NCBI RefSeq assembly: GCF_900105305.1
Contig: NZ_LT629765.1
Location: forward strand, 372,001 to 436,000
Origin: Corynebacterium timonense
Lineage (GTDB): Bacteria > Actinomycetota > Actinomycetes > Mycobacteriales > Mycobacteriaceae
DNA length: 64,000 nucleotides
Direction of reading: 5' to 3'
The notes beneath the pieces are model-generated. The model searched no databases, had not been told where the DNA came from, and worked only from the letters and a program-made list of their open reading frames with translations. Below, in pieces: positions 19,563 to 30,007 of the stretch. Made by a program: the position numbers and the translations under genes. Each line of letters begins with the position of its first letter. Position 1 is the stretch's first letter.

Positions 19563-21662
19563 CTACCCCGCCGGGCGCTGAGATGCGCGCGCGACGCGGC
19601 GGAACAGCGGCAGGTCAGCGAGTTCCTCGATGAGGACGGGCGTGCCGGAGGCGTCGCATAGCGGGATTCGCCAGTTCGGGTACTGCTGGGCGTTGGTGCC
19701 GGGCTGGTTCTGGATCCGGGTGTCGCCGACCATGTCAACGAGGTTCGTGCAGGTCAGTGCCGACGGTGTGCCGGCGATGAAGCGGGTGAGCCCGACGACG
19801 CGGTCCTCGTCGGTGTCACCCTCGAGGGCGCCCGCCTCGCGCGCGGTGTCGAGCACCGCGGCGTGCCAGGCCGCGTCGGAGGCGTTGAGCTCCTCGAGGC
19901 TGTCGGCGACGAGGTCTAGCTCCACGCGCAGCTCGTTGTGGGCGCCGCGCAGGTAACCGGCCGTCGGAGGCAGGTCGTGGGTGCCCACGGAGGACAGCGC
20001 GAGGTGTCGATACTGGTTTTGTGGCAGGGGCGAATTGTCCGGGGGAGCGGACTCGAACCAGACGACGCTGGTGCCCAAGAGACCCTTGTCGCGGAGCACG
20101 TCTTGGACCCAGGGCTCGAAGGTGCCCATGTCCTCGCCGACGACGACGGCGCCAGCGCGCTCCGCTTCGAGGGCGAGGACGCCGAGCATGGCCTCGTGGT
20201 CGTAGTTCATGTAGGCGCCGTCGGCGGGTCGGCCGGTGCGGGGGATCCAGAAGAGGCGGAACATGCCCAGGATGTGGTCCACGCGCACCCCGCCGGAGTG
20301 GCGCAGGACGGTGCGCAGCAGGTCGCGCCACGGTGCGTAGCCGGCGGCGGCGAGGGCGTGCGGGTTCCACGGCGGCTGGGACCAGTCCTGGCCGGTCTGG
20401 GTGAACTGGTCGGGTGGGGCGCCGACGGAGGCGTCGGGGACGAGGACGTCGCGAAGCGTGGCGGCGTCGGCGCCGCCCGGGTGGACCCCGACGGCGAGGT
20501 CGGTGACGATGCCGATGCGCATGCCCGCGGCGGTGGCGCGCTCCTGGGCGGCGCGGCGCTGTTCGTCGGCGACGAACTGCAGCCACATGTAGAAGCGCGC
20601 GAGGTCATCGGTGTCCTCCTCGCTGGCCTGCTGGCTGTGCGTGGGGGAGCGGTCCGTGCTGGCCAGGCGCGCGCACCACAGGCCGAAGTCGCGCAGGCCC
20701 TCGCCCTCGGCGGCGATGTAGGCGTCGAAGGCGTCGCGGCGCTGCGGGTCTTCCTCGGCGCGGAAGTAGAGCTCGTGCAGCGCGGCGAGCTTGGCGGAAT
20801 AGATCGGGTTGCGCTCGATGGGCTCGGGGCTGCGGTTGGTGGCCTTGAGCGGGGCGGCGAGCTGCGCGATGTCGTCGCGCGTCTCGGGGTCGAGGCCGGA
20901 CCACTCGGGGACGGATTCGACCGCGATGTAGATGGGGTTGACAAAGCGGCGCGAGCTGGGCAGGTAGGGCGAGTCCTCGACGGGCGGGACGGGCTCGGCG
21001 GCGTGAACGGGGTTGATGAGCAAATAGTCGGCGCCTTCGGCGGCGACAACCTCGGAGAGGGCGGCGAGGTCGGCGAAGTCGCCGATGCCCCAGGAGCGTT
21101 CGGAGCGCACGGAATACAGCTGCGCCATCACGCCGTAGGCGGGGGTGTCCACGTACTCCTGGTTCGTGCGCAGCGCCGCGGGCACGACGATGAGCGTGCA
21201 GTCGGCGTCGAGGTCGTCCGACTCTAGGTGCAGCGTGTGCCAGCCGAGGGGAAGGTCGCCGGGCACGTGGAAGGTGGCCTCGCCCCAGGTGACGCCGTCG
21301 ACGGTGGCAGGCGGGGTCCAGTTGTCGTCCTGGTAGGCCTCGCGCTGGCCGCCGTCTTCCAGGGTGATCCACACCCGCGCCGGGTGGCCGTCGTGGACGT
21401 GGACGGTGAAGCGCTGCTCGTCGCCTTCGGTCGCGACCACGCACGGCGGCAGCGGGGAGGTGGCCCGGTGTTGGTGGCGCGCGTCTATGTGGAACTGCAG
21501 CTCTTCGGCGGTGGGGTCCTCACTCAGTGACAGGCCGAGGGCGCGCAGTAGGTAGATCAGAGAGGACTGCGGCGGCTGGGTGAGCTGCCCGTTTGCGGAG
21601 CGGTAATGCAGGCCGAAGCCGTAGGAGGTAGCCAGGGTGTTCAGCAGGTCCGCGTTCGTCAC
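19563..21662 (-). CDS. malQ: 4-alpha-glucanotransferase MalQ (amylomaltase)
   Basis: GH77 enzyme that disproportionates maltodextrins in glycogen/maltose metabolism. About 699 residues from a GTG at 21662 (TNADLLNTLATSYGFGLHY), which matches the usual start. An ATG at 21734 would add 24 residues without homology and overlap the fadD15 start. Catalytic residues are visible: nucleophile Asp in GVRVDHILGMF, acid/base Glu in VVVGEDMGT, and Asp in SVGTHDLPP. The N-terminal beta-sandwich extension (about residues 50-150) is typical of actinobacterial MalQ. Divergent from fadD15 with 70 bp between starts. Confidence 0.95.
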   Translation of the reverse strand: MTNADLLNTLATSYGFGLHYRSANGQLTQPPQSSLIYLLRALGLSLSEDPTAEELQFHIDARHQHRATSPLPPCVVATEGDEQRFTVHVHDGHPARVWITLEDGGQREAYQDDNWTPPATVDGVTWGEATFHVPGDLPLGWHTLHLESDDLDADCTLIVVPAALRTNQEYVDTPAYGVMAQLYSVRSERSWGIGDFADLAALSEVVAAEGADYLLINPVHAAEPVPPVEDSPYLPSSRRFVNPIYIAVESVPEWSGLDPETRDDIAQLAAPLKATNRSPEPIERNPIYSAKLAALHELYFRAEEDPQRRDAFDAYIAAEGEGLRDFGLWCARLASTDRSPTHSQQASEEDTDDLARFYMWLQFVADEQRRAAQERATAAGMRIGIVTDLAVGVHPGGADAATLRDVLVPDASVGAPPDQFTQTGQDWSQPPWNPHALAAAGYAPWRDLLRTVLRHSGGVRVDHILGMFRLFWIPRTGRPADGAYMNYDHEAMLGVLALEAERAGAVVVGEDMGTFEPWVQDVLRDKGLLGTSVVWFESAPPDNSPLPQNQYRHLALSSVGTHDLPPTAGYLRGAHNELRVELDLVADSLEELNASDAAWHAAVLDTAREAGALEGDTDEDRVVGLTRFIAGTPSALTCTNLVDMVGDTRIQNQPGTNAQQYPNWRIPLCDASGTPVLIEELADLPLFRRVARASQRPAG

Positions 21663-21732
21663 AAGACGCCATTGTGCCAAAACCGGCCGCCGTGGGCTGG
21701 GCGAGTGCGGTGTGAGGGGTACCCTGTTGTGC

Positions 21733-23571
21733 ATGGCTTCCGAGATCTACACCACACCCGCCGGTTTTACCCTCAGCCCCTCATACACGTGCGTGACCCA
21801 GCTGATCGAGCTGTGCACGAGCAGCCCGCACATTGTTCTGTTCGCTCGTCCGCAGAACTACTACTGGGTCAACGTCAGCGCAGGCGAGTTCCTCGAAGAG
21901 GTGTACGCCCTGGCGAAGGGCCTGGTGGCGAACGGTCTCGAGCCGGGCGACAGGGTCGCGTTGCTGTCCAACACGCGCTACGAGTGGCAGCTCGCCGACT
22001 TCGCCATCTGGGTTGCCGGCGGCGTCACCGTCCCCATTTACCCGTCGAGCTCCCCGCACCAGATCCAGTGGATCCTCGAGGATTCCAGCGCGGAGCTCGC
22101 GATCGTGGAAACGGTGGACAACACCAAGGACCTCGCGAATTATATGCTGCAGGAGGACGGCACGCCGCGCTTGGCGGACTCGACCTCGCGGCTGCGCAAG
22201 ATCTACGAGATCAACTCGGGCGGCCTGTCCAGGCTCCGCAAGGAGGGCACGGACATTGAGCAGTCGCTTATCGACGCCCGAGCGGCCGCCCTCACCCACG
22301 ACAACCTCGCCTCCATCGTCTACACCTCTGGCACCACCGGCCGCCCCAAGGGCGTCGAGCTAACCCACGGCAACTGGATCCACCAGATCACGGGGTTGGC
22401 CACGAACCCCATCGGCGAAGTGGCAAAGCCGGGCAACCGCGTGGTCACCTTCCTGCCGCTGGCGCACGTCCTGCAGCGCGCCGTCGCCGTCGCCCTGACG
22501 ATCTACGGCACGACGCAGACGCACTGGGCGGACACCTCGACCATCGCCGTCGAGCTGCAGCGCGCCCGGCCGAACGTGGTGCTTGGCGTGCCGCGCGTGT
22601 TTGAGAAGGTGCGCAACGCCGCCTACAACAAGGCGGCCGACGGCTCGGCACTGGGCAAGAAGATCTTCCTCGCCGCGGAAAGCGCCGCCATCGAGTACTC
22701 GCGGGCGCTGGATACGAAGGAGGGGCCGTCGCGGCTGCAGAAGGCGAAGAACAAGGTCTTCGACCGCCTTGTGTACTCCAAGCTCAAGAAGGCGGTCGGC
22801 GGGGCCGTTGAGTACGGCATCACCGGCGGCTCGGCGATGAGCCCCGAGCTGAGCCACTTCTTCCGCGGCGCGGGCATCCCGATTTACGAGGGCTACGGGC
22901 TCACCGAGTCCACAGCGGCGGCCTGCGTGAACAACAAAGAAGCGCAGCGCATTGGCACCGTGGGGCGCCCGGTGAACTCGTATGAGGCGCGCGTTAACGA
23001 CGACGGCGAGATCGAGTTCCGTGGCCCCGGCGTCTTCCGCGCCTACTGGAACAACCCGGAGGCCACCGCGGAGGCGAAGCCGGACGGCTGGTTCAACACC
23101 GGCGACTTGGGCGAGATCGACGAGGACGGCTACGTGCGCATCACGGGCCGCAAGAAGGACCTCATCGTCACCGCCGGCGGCAAGAACGTCTCCCCAGGGC
23201 CGCTGGAGGAGATCATCCGCCAGGACCCGTTGGTGTCCAACGCGCTCGTCGTCGGCGACGGGAAGCCGTTTATTGGCCTGCTGGTCACCCTCGACCCGGA
23301 CGAGCTCAAGCGCTGGCTGGCCAAGCGCAACATCCCCGAGTCCACGTCGATGAAGGAGCTGTCGCAGAACGCGGAGCTGCGCGCGGAGATCCAGGACGCG
23401 ATCAACGTGGCCAACGCGACGGTGAGCCACGCGGAGGCGATCAAGAAGTTCCGCATCCTCGACCGCGACCTCAGCGAGCAAGAGGACGAGATGACCCCGA
23501 CGCTGAAGGTCAAGCGCAACGTGGTGTTCCAGCGCTTCGCCGACGAGATCAACGCGCTCTACGTGCGTTAG
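21733..23571 (+). CDS. fadD15: Long-chain fatty acid-CoA ligase (FadD15-like)
   Basis: Activates long-chain fatty acids to acyl-CoA through an acyl-adenylate. 612 residues from the ATG at 21733 (MASEIYTTPAG). The P-loop YTSGTTGRPKG is at about 197-207, followed by YGLTEST, the TGDLGEIDEDGYV ribose-binding motif and GRKKDLIVTAGGKNVSP with the hinge and catalytic Lys region. In C. glutamicum a fadD15 gene lies at this position beside malQ. Its TAG stop lies within a GC-rich hairpin (23568-23602). Confidence 0.93.
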   Translation: MASEIYTTPAGFTLSPSYTCVTQLIELCTSSPHIVLFARPQNYYWVNVSAGEFLEEVYALAKGLVANGLEPGDRVALLSNTRYEWQLADFAIWVAGGVTVPIYPSSSPHQIQWILEDSSAELAIVETVDNTKDLANYMLQEDGTPRLADSTSRLRKIYEINSGGLSRLRKEGTDIEQSLIDARAAALTHDNLASIVYTSGTTGRPKGVELTHGNWIHQITGLATNPIGEVAKPGNRVVTFLPLAHVLQRAVAVALTIYGTTQTHWADTSTIAVELQRARPNVVLGVPRVFEKVRNAAYNKAADGSALGKKIFLAAESAAIEYSRALDTKEGPSRLQKAKNKVFDRLVYSKLKKAVGGAVEYGITGGSAMSPELSHFFRGAGIPIYEGYGLTESTAAACVNNKEAQRIGTVGRPVNSYEARVNDDGEIEFRGPGVFRAYWNNPEATAEAKPDGWFNTGDLGEIDEDGYVRITGRKKDLIVTAGGKNVSPGPLEEIIRQDPLVSNALVVGDGKPFIGLLVTLDPDELKRWLAKRNIPESTSMKELSQNAELRAEIQDAINVANATVSHAEAIKKFRILDRDLSEQEDEMTPTLKVKRNVVFQRFADEINALYVR

Positions 23572-23602
23572 GGGGGGGCGCGCGGCGTGCCGCGCCCCCT
23601 AA
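23568..23602 (+). terminator. GC-rich hairpin at the fadD15 stop codon
   Basis: TTAGGGGGGGGCGCGCGGC pairs with GCCGCGCCCCCTAA with a few unpaired G, placing the fadD15 stop in the stem. There is no T tract, so this is a possible transcription or RNA-stability element rather than a classical terminator. Confidence 0.35.
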
Positions 23603-23674
23603 GGGCTGCCCGTGGCCTAACATCTTTCCCAGTTTCTTAAAAGGCCGGGCGGATTCTCATGAAGGGGGCGTGCA

Positions 23675-24343
23675 GTGCACAAGACCGCAGCGATGTTGCG
23701 CCACCGTGAGTTGACCCAGGAGATCTACAACATCGGCGACGAAGTCGCCGAGTACACCGAGCACATCGCGGAGGCCATCGCCGACTACGACGGCGAGCTC
23801 ACCGACGATTGCCTGGCTGAGTTCGCCGAGATTGTGGACGACGCCCGCCAGGACGCGCGCCGCATCGTCGGCGAGCTGATCGGCCTGCGCCAGGCGCTCA
23901 CCACCGGGATGCGTGCCGGGGCGCTGTCCGCCAGCGCGTCCCCCGAGGAGAAGGTCCCGGAGCCGGACATGCTGGACGCGGCGGGTCTGGAGGATATTTT
24001 CCCTCTGCAGGCCCCGTTTTCGGTGCGCGCGATGCACGAGGCGCTCACGGGACGCACGGAGCTGGTGGTGCAGCACCTGACGGAGATCGTGGATTTCACC
24101 CTTGAGCAGACCGAGATGGTGGCGCGCGAGCTGGGTGCGGTCTCGCTGCCGCACCTCTACGCCCGGGTCGGCGAGCTGGTCGAGGCCGCGGTGGAGGGCT
24201 GGATGGAGACCGTGTGCGTTGACCACCCCGCCTTCACGCGGACGATGCGGGGGATGAACCCGCCGGACTTCCTCGCCGAAAGGGCGCGTATCGACGCCAT
24301 CGTGGCGAAGGTGGCGGCGAAGCGGTCGCGGCGCGGCGCGTAG
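23675..24343 (+). CDS. Conserved hypothetical all-helical protein
   Basis: 222 residues from GTG at 23675, acidic and predicted helical throughout, without signal peptide or membrane segment. Features are a heptad-like N-terminus (ELTQEIYNIGDEVAEYTEHI), a loop rich in Ala/Ser/Pro (about 85-105), and a C-terminus ending in KRSRRGA. I recognise no family or catalytic motif. It sits between fadD15 and hemW, transcribed in the same direction, and is likely a genus-conserved cytoplasmic protein. Confidence 0.75.
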   Translation: MHKTAAMLRHRELTQEIYNIGDEVAEYTEHIAEAIADYDGELTDDCLAEFAEIVDDARQDARRIVGELIGLRQALTTGMRAGALSASASPEEKVPEPDMLDAAGLEDIFPLQAPFSVRAMHEALTGRTELVVQHLTEIVDFTLEQTEMVARELGAVSLPHLYARVGELVEAAVEGWMETVCVDHPAFTRTMRGMNPPDFLAERARIDAIVAKVAAKRSRRGA

Positions 24344-24380
24344 CGTAGCCGCGGCGGGGCGGCTACTAGGATGGGCGCCT

Positions 24381-25493
24381 ATGGCATTCGGCGTTTACAT
24401 CCATGTGCCCTTCTGCGCCACCCGCTGCGGGTACTGCGACTTCAACACCTACACCCCGTCCGAAACCTCCAGCTCGTACGCGACCTACCTGGACGCGCTG
24501 GAGCAAGAGCTCGCCCTCGCCGCGCCGCGGATGCGCCCGGCGGAGACGGTGTTCATCGGCGGCGGGACCCCCTCCCTGCTGGGCGCCGAGGGGCTGGGCC
24601 GGATCCTGGGCATGGTGCGCCGCCACGTCGGGCTGGTGTCGGGGGCGGAGGTGACCACGGAATCGAACCCGGAGTCGACCAGCCCTGCCTACTTCGACGG
24701 CCTGCTCGAAGCCGGTTTTACGCGCGTGTCGCTGGGGATGCAGTCTGCCTCCACCCCGGTGCTGCGGGTGCTCGACCGGGTGCACACCCCGGGGCGGGCG
24801 GTGGCGGCGGCGCGCGAGGCGCTTGCCGCCGGGTTTGAGCACGTCAACCTGGACATGATCTACGGCACGCCCACCGAGACCGACGACGACGTACGCGCCA
24901 CCCTCGACGCCGTCCTAGGCGCCGGGGTGGACCACGTCTCGGCGTACTCGCTCATCGTGGAGGACGGAACGGCGATGTCCCGCAAGATCAGGCGGGGCGA
25001 GCTGCCGGCGCCCAGCGAGGACGCCTACGCGGACCGCTACGAGATGATCGCCGCGGCGCTCGAGGAGGCGGGTTACGGCTGGTACGAGGTGTCCAACTGG
25101 GCCAGGCCCGGCGGGGAGTGCCGCCACAACTTGATCTACTGGACGGGCGGGCAGTGGTGGGGCGCCGGCCCGGGCGCCCACGGCTTCGTCGACGGGGAGC
25201 GCTCGTACAACGTGAAGCGCCCGGAGCGCTACGCGGACATGCTGGCGGCGGGCGAGCTGCCCGTGGAGGGGAGCGAGAAGATCGGGGCGGAGGAGCAGCA
25301 TGTTGAGAAGATCATGCTGGGCCTTCGGCTGCGCGAGGGGATCCCGCGCGAGTGGATTCGCCCGGGGGGCTGGGGGGCCGTCGACAAGCATGCGAAGGCC
25401 GGGCTTGTGCGCGTGGGCGAGCGGGTGGCCGTGACCGAGCGCGGCAGGCTGCTTGCGGACGGCATCATCACGGATATTCTGGCGGCGGAGTAA
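24381..25493 (+). CDS. hemW: Radical SAM heme chaperone HemW
   Basis: Radical SAM protein of the HemN/HemW family; HemW inserts heme into target proteins rather than oxidising coproporphyrinogen. 370 residues. The iron-sulfur ligands are Cys12, Cys16 and Cys19 in FCATRCGYCDF; GGGTPSLL and a HemN C-terminal domain follow. The short length and missing N-terminal extension favour HemW over HemN. Neighbour order hemW-hrcA-dnaJ is common in Gram-positive bacteria. The run of two G6 homopolymers near 25365-25378 is in frame here. Confidence 0.93.
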   Translation: MAFGVYIHVPFCATRCGYCDFNTYTPSETSSSYATYLDALEQELALAAPRMRPAETVFIGGGTPSLLGAEGLGRILGMVRRHVGLVSGAEVTTESNPESTSPAYFDGLLEAGFTRVSLGMQSASTPVLRVLDRVHTPGRAVAAAREALAAGFEHVNLDMIYGTPTETDDDVRATLDAVLGAGVDHVSAYSLIVEDGTAMSRKIRRGELPAPSEDAYADRYEMIAAALEEAGYGWYEVSNWARPGGECRHNLIYWTGGQWWGAGPGAHGFVDGERSYNVKRPERYADMLAAGELPVEGSEKIGAEEQHVEKIMLGLRLREGIPREWIRPGGWGAVDKHAKAGLVRVGERVAVTERGRLLADGIITDILAAE

Positions 25494-25536
25494 GCGGGGG
25501 TAGAGTCTTCTAGCAGACGAGGAAGGAGAGTGCCAG

Positions 25537-26550
25537 ATGGGTGGTGCGGATGATCGCAGGCAGGCGGTGCTGCGCGCCATCGTTGCGGACTACGTCGCGC
25601 TGCAGGAACCCGTCGGGTCGAAAACCCTCGTGGAGCGGCACGGCATTCCCGTCAGCCCGGCCACGATCCGCAACGACATGGCGGTGCTGGAGCGGCAGGG
25701 GCTCATCGCGCAGCCGCACTCCAGCTCGGGGCGGGTGCCCACGGAAAAGGGCTACCGCGCGTTCGTCGACGCGCTTCACGACGTCAAGCCGCTGTCCACC
25801 CCCGAACGGCACGCCATCCTCGACTTTCTGGAAAACGGCGTCAACCTCGAGGACGTGCTGCGCCGCTCCGTGCAGTTGCTGGCCCGGGTGACCAACCAGG
25901 CCGCCGTCGTGCAGCTGCCCACCCTCGACGTCACGCGCGTGAAGCACTGCGAGGTCGTCGCGCTGACCCCGACGCGGCTTCTGCTCGTGGTCATCTCGGA
26001 CTCGGGGCGCGTGGACCAGCGCAACGTCGAGCTGGCGGCGCCGATGGGGGAGGGCGAGGTGCACCGTCTGCGCGACACGCTCAACGGTGTGCTCGTGGGC
26101 GAGACGATGGCGGACGCTGCGTCTTCTCTGTCCACGCTGGCCGAGAGCGCGCCGGCGGACATCGCGGACGGGGTAGAGCGGGCGACCGCCGTGCTCATTG
26201 ACACGCTGGTGGACTCCTCGTCGGACCGGCTACTCATCGCGGGCGCGTCGAATCTGACCCACGTCTCCGGCGACCTGCAGGGGGTGATCAGCGCGCTCGA
26301 GGAGCAGGTGGTGGTGCTCAAGCTGCTCGCCAGCGCTCAGGAGCTCGAGCGGGTCTCGGTGCGTATCGGCCGGGAGAACGAGGACGAGGAATTTTCCCGG
26401 GCCGCAATTGTTACTACAGCGTACGGCTCCGACGGCGAGGCGCTCGGCGGTCTGGGAGTGGTCGGTCCGACCCACATGGACTACCCAGGTACGATTCAGA
26501 AGGTTGCCACCGTTGCGCGCTACATCAGCCGCGTCCTGCGGGGCGAATAG
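25537..26550 (+). CDS. hrcA: Heat-inducible transcription repressor HrcA
   Basis: Repressor of class I heat-shock genes (groE and others) that binds CIRCE operators. 337 residues. The N-terminal winged helix-turn-helix contains [19 protein letters not shown] and [13 protein letters not shown]; the GAF-like core follows. An AAGGAG ribosome site precedes the ATG. I looked for a CIRCE inverted repeat in the 43 bp upstream and saw none, so this copy is probably not self-regulated through CIRCE. It leads directly into dnaJ2. Confidence 0.95.
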   Translation: MGGADDRRQAVLRAIVADYVALQEPVGSKTLVERHGIPVSPATIRNDMAVLERQGLIAQPHSSSGRVPTEKGYRAFVDALHDVKPLSTPERHAILDFLENGVNLEDVLRRSVQLLARVTNQAAVVQLPTLDVTRVKHCEVVALTPTRLLLVVISDSGRVDQRNVELAAPMGEGEVHRLRDTLNGVLVGETMADAASSLSTLAESAPADIADGVERATAVLIDTLVDSSSDRLLIAGASNLTHVSGDLQGVISALEEQVVVLKLLASAQELERVSVRIGRENEDEEFSRAAIVTTAYGSDGEALGGLGVVGPTHMDYPGTIQKVATVARYISRVLRGE

Positions 26551-26578
26551 TTTTTAGTGAAAGGATCTGGACTCAACA

Positions 26579-27721
26579 GTGGCTCGTGACTACTACGGCA
26601 TTCTCGGCGTCGACCGCGAGGCAACCGAGCAGGAGATTAAGAAGGCCTACCGCAAGCTCGCTCGCAAGTACCACCCAGACGTCAATCCGTCGGAGGAGGC
26701 CGCCGAGAAGTTCGCCGAGATCTCGCTCGCCCAGGAGGTCCTCCTCGACCCGTCGAAGCGCCGCATCGTCGACCGCGGCGGCGACCCGATGGAGCAGGGC
26801 GGCGGCGCAGGGGCCCAGGGCGGCTTCGGCGGCTTTGGCGACATTTTCGAGGCCTTCTTCGGCGGGGCACCAGGCGGCGGCCGCGAGCCCCGCTCGCGCG
26901 TACAGCCGGGCAACGACGCGCTACTGCGCACCGCCATCACCCTCGAGGAGGCGTTCTCCGGGGCGCAGAAAGAGGTCACCGTCGACACCGCCGTGCTGTG
27001 CGACGCCTGCGAGGGGACCGGCTCCGAGTCCAAGTCCGCCCCCGTCACGTGCGATCACTGCCAGGGCACGGGCGTGGTGCAGGAGGTCCAGCAGTCCTTC
27101 CTGGGCAACGTGATGACCACGCGCGACTGCCCCAAGTGCCGCGGCTTCGGCGAGATCATCTCCGACCCCTGCCGCCAGTGTGCCGGTGACGGCAGGGTGC
27201 GCGCCGCGCGCGACCTCACGGTGAACATCCCGGCGGGCATCGCCTCCGGCATGCGCATCCGCATGGCGGGCCAGGGCGAGGTCGGCCACGGCGGCGGCCC
27301 CGCCGGCGACCTCTACGTGGAGGTCCAGACCACCCCGCACCCCGTCTTCGTGCGCGAGGGCGACGACCTCCACCTGCGCGTTACCGTGCCCATGTACGAC
27401 GCAGCGTTGGGGACGTCCGTGGCTGTGGACAACTTGGCCGGCGGGCAGACCACCGTGGACGTTCCCGCTGGCACGCAGCCGGAGGAGCGCATCGTCCTCG
27501 ACGGTGAGGGCATGCCGCGCCTGCGCGCCCAGGGCGCCGGCAACATGATCGCGCACGTGCGCGTGGCCGTGCCCACCGAGCTCAGCCAGGACGAGCGCGA
27601 GCGCCTCGAGGCGCTGCGCGATGGCCATGACGCCTCTCCGGCCGTCGCTTCGAGCTCTGCGGGCCAGGGCTCCGGCGAGGAGGGCTTCTTCTCCCGCGTC
27701 CGCGACCGCTTCCGCCGATGA
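26579..27721 (+). CDS. dnaJ2: Molecular chaperone DnaJ (second copy type, DnaJ2)
   Basis: Hsp40 co-chaperone that stimulates DnaK. 380 residues from GTG at 26579. J domain with HPD at 32-34, a Gly/Phe-rich stretch (about 80-105), and four zinc modules between about 141 and 206 ([32 protein letters not shown]). The C-terminal substrate-binding domain follows. Actinobacteria typically have a dnaK-linked dnaJ1 and this hrcA-linked dnaJ2. The TGA overlaps the start of rsmE. Confidence 0.96.
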   Translation: MARDYYGILGVDREATEQEIKKAYRKLARKYHPDVNPSEEAAEKFAEISLAQEVLLDPSKRRIVDRGGDPMEQGGGAGAQGGFGGFGDIFEAFFGGAPGGGREPRSRVQPGNDALLRTAITLEEAFSGAQKEVTVDTAVLCDACEGTGSESKSAPVTCDHCQGTGVVQEVQQSFLGNVMTTRDCPKCRGFGEIISDPCRQCAGDGRVRAARDLTVNIPAGIASGMRIRMAGQGEVGHGGGPAGDLYVEVQTTPHPVFVREGDDLHLRVTVPMYDAALGTSVAVDNLAGGQTTVDVPAGTQPEERIVLDGEGMPRLRAQGAGNMIAHVRVAVPTELSQDERERLEALRDGHDASPAVASSSAGQGSGEEGFFSRVRDRFRR

Positions 27722-28422
27722 GCCTGCCGTATTTTCTCGCGCCCGACCCCACCGCTGGCCGCCTCGACGGGCCGGAGGGGCGCCACGCGGTGACCGTCAC
27801 GCGCATCCAGCCGGGCGAGCGCATCGTGCTTATCGACGGCCACGGTACCGCCGCCACCGTCGAGGTCACCTCGGTCAGCGGCAAGGACACGCTCGTCGGC
27901 GACGTCCTCTCGGTCGACCGGGCGGAGCCGCCCACCCCGCGCGTGACCGTCATCCAGGCCATCCCCAAGGGGGAGCGCGCCGAGATGGCCGTCGACCTCG
28001 CCGTGCAGGGCGGCGCAGACGCGATCGTGCCGTGGATCTCGCACCGCACCGTTTCGCGCTGGCCGGCCGCCAAGCAGGCGAAGCAGGTGGAGAAGTGGCG
28101 CTCGGCGGCGCTGGCGGCGGCGAAGCAGTCGCGCCGGGCGTGGGTGCCCGAGGTTGCGGAGCCCGTCACCACGAACCAGCTCGCCGGGGTGTGCGAGGGC
28201 AAGCAGGTGCTGGTGCTGCACGAATCCGCCACGACGTCGCTGCGCGACATCAGCTTTGAATCCGAGGTCGCGCTCGTGGTCGGCCCCGAGGGCGGTATCG
28301 GCGAGGACGAGCTCGCGCTCATCGGCGGCACCGCGGTCACGCTCGGCCCGGAGGTGCTGCGCACGGCGACGGCGGCGCTGTCGGCGCTGAGCGCCATCGG
28401 CGTGCTCACAGCTCGCTGGTAG
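27718..28422 (+). CDS. rsmE: 16S rRNA (uracil-1498-N3)-methyltransferase RsmE
   Basis: SPOUT-class methyltransferase that adds a methyl group to U1498 of 16S rRNA using S-adenosylmethionine. 234 residues. The trefoil-knot SAM motif [13 protein letters not shown] and the C-terminal [13 protein letters not shown] are diagnostic. ATGA overlap with dnaJ2 indicates translational coupling, and phoH follows 11 bp downstream. Confidence 0.95.
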   Translation: MSLPYFLAPDPTAGRLDGPEGRHAVTVTRIQPGERIVLIDGHGTAATVEVTSVSGKDTLVGDVLSVDRAEPPTPRVTVIQAIPKGERAEMAVDLAVQGGADAIVPWISHRTVSRWPAAKQAKQVEKWRSAALAAAKQSRRAWVPEVAEPVTTNQLAGVCEGKQVLVLHESATTSLRDISFESEVALVVGPEGGIGEDELALIGGTAVTLGPEVLRTATAALSALSAIGVLTARW

Positions 28423-28433
28423 GGTGAGGGGCC

Positions 28434-29444
28434 ATGGAAGAACTGCTGACGCGCAGGGTCGACCTCGACTCCGCGTACGCTCAATCGGTCCTCGGCGTCA
28501 ACGATGACAACCTGCGCGTGCTCAACCAGCAGCTCGGGGCGAGCCTGCACGCGCGCGGTTCGCGGGTGACCATCAGGGGCATGGCGTCCGACGTGGCCCA
28601 CGCCACCCGCGCGCTCGAGGAGCTGGAGTCGATGGCGCGGCGCGGCGTGCCCATCGGCCCGGACACCGTGGTCCACGCCACGCGGATTATGGAGACGGAG
28701 GCGCCGGAGTCCGTCGCCGAGATGCTCGGCGCGGAGATCGTCGCCCGCCGCGGCAAGGTCATCCGCCCGAAGACGGCTGGACAGCGCCGCTACGTTGACG
28801 CGATCGACGAGAACACGATCACTTTCGGCATCGGCCCGGCCGGCTCCGGCAAGACCTACCTCGCGGTGGCGAAGGCGGTGCAGGCGCTACAGGCGAAGGA
28901 GATCAAGCGCATCATCCTCACCCGCCCGGCGGTCGAGGCGGGGGAGAAGCTGGGCTTTTTGCCCGGCACCCTGAACGACAAGATCGACCCCTATCTGCGC
29001 CCGCTCTACGACGCGCTGCGGGACATGCTGGACCCCGAGATGATCCCCAAGCTCATGGACGCCGGGATCATCGAGGTCGCCCCGCTCGCCTACATGCGCG
29101 GGCGCACGCTCAACGACGCCTTCGTCATCCTCGACGAGGCGCAAAACACCACCGGCAGCCAGATGAAGATGTTCCTCACCCGCCTCGGCTTCGGTTCGAA
29201 GATGGTGGTCACGGGCGATATTTCCCAGGTGGACCTGCCCAGCGGGACCGTCTCCGGCCTGCGCGTCGCGCGCCGCATCTTAGGGTCCATCGAGGGCATC
29301 CATTTTGAGGAGCTGCGCGCCGAGGACGTCGTGCGCCACCACCTCATCTCGGCGATCGTCGCGGCCTACGACAAGCACGACGCGCAGAACGCGGCCCGCT
29401 ACGAACGAAAGCAGAAGCAACGCGAGGAAGGCGTGTACGAATGA
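28434..29444 (+). CDS. phoH: PhoH-like ATPase
   Basis: Cytoplasmic P-loop ATPase, possibly an RNA helicase-like factor linked to ribosome and RNA metabolism because it is regularly coupled to ybeY. 336 residues. Walker A is GPAGSGKT (about 134-141) and Walker [13 protein letters not shown]; a KH-like N-terminal region spans about residues 20-80. The stop overlaps the ybeY start by four bases. Confidence 0.95.
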   Translation: MEELLTRRVDLDSAYAQSVLGVNDDNLRVLNQQLGASLHARGSRVTIRGMASDVAHATRALEELESMARRGVPIGPDTVVHATRIMETEAPESVAEMLGAEIVARRGKVIRPKTAGQRRYVDAIDENTITFGIGPAGSGKTYLAVAKAVQALQAKEIKRIILTRPAVEAGEKLGFLPGTLNDKIDPYLRPLYDALRDMLDPEMIPKLMDAGIIEVAPLAYMRGRTLNDAFVILDEAQNTTGSQMKMFLTRLGFGSKMVVTGDISQVDLPSGTVSGLRVARRILGSIEGIHFEELRAEDVVRHHLISAIVAAYDKHDAQNAARYERKQKQREEGVYE

Positions 29445-30007
29445 GCATCGAGGTCTTAAACGAGTCGGGCGAGGGCGACGTCAATGAGCAGATGCTTGTC
29501 GACGTCTGCTCTTTCGCCCTCACGGCCATGGACGTCCACCCCGACACCGAGGCCACGATCACGCTCGTCGACGAGCCGACCATGGCCGACCTCCACGTGC
29601 GGTGGATGGATCTGGAGGGCCCCACCGACGTCATGAGCTTCCCCATGGACGAGCTCACCCCCGGCAGCGGCCGCCCCGACGCGGCCGCCCCAGGCGCGGC
29701 CCTGCTCGGCGACATCGTGCTGTGCCCGGCCTTCGACCGCAAGCAGGCGGAGATGGCGGGCCACGACCTCGGCCACGAGCTTGCCCTGCTGACCGTCCAC
29801 GGCGTGCTGCACCTTCTGGGCTACGACCACGTCGCACCCGACGACGAGCGCGAGATGTTCGCCCTGCAGAACGAGATCCTCGCCGACTGGTACGACAACC
29901 TCGCCGCGCGCGGGGTGGAGTACCAGCCGAAGCCGACGGGTGCCCACGCTTTCCCCTCCGCGGCGGACCGCGAGGAGCTGGACAGGAAGATGAGGGAGCA
30001 GCGCTAA
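29441..30007 (+). CDS. ybeY: Endoribonuclease / rRNA maturation factor YbeY
   Basis: Zinc-dependent single-strand endoribonuclease for 16S rRNA 3' maturation and ribosome quality control. 188 residues, with the metal site [11 protein letters not shown] starting at His120 (three histidines). The C-terminal tail past residue 150 is slightly longer than in E. coli. It overlaps phoH by four bases, and the CBS-domain membrane protein gene begins at the base after its stop. Confidence 0.96.
   Translation: MSIEVLNESGEGDVNEQMLVDVCSFALTAMDVHPDTEATITLVDEPTMADLHVRWMDLEGPTDVMSFPMDELTPGSGRPDAAAPGAALLGDIVLCPAFDRKQAEMAGHDLGHELALLTVHGVLHLLGYDHVAPDDEREMFALQNEILADWYDNLAARGVEYQPKPTGAHAFPSAADREELDRKMREQR

Noticed and set aside
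25494..25536. CIRCE operator before hrcA
   Set aside because: No TTAGCACTC-N9-GAGTGCTAA-like inverted repeat could be found in this gap or near dnaJ2.
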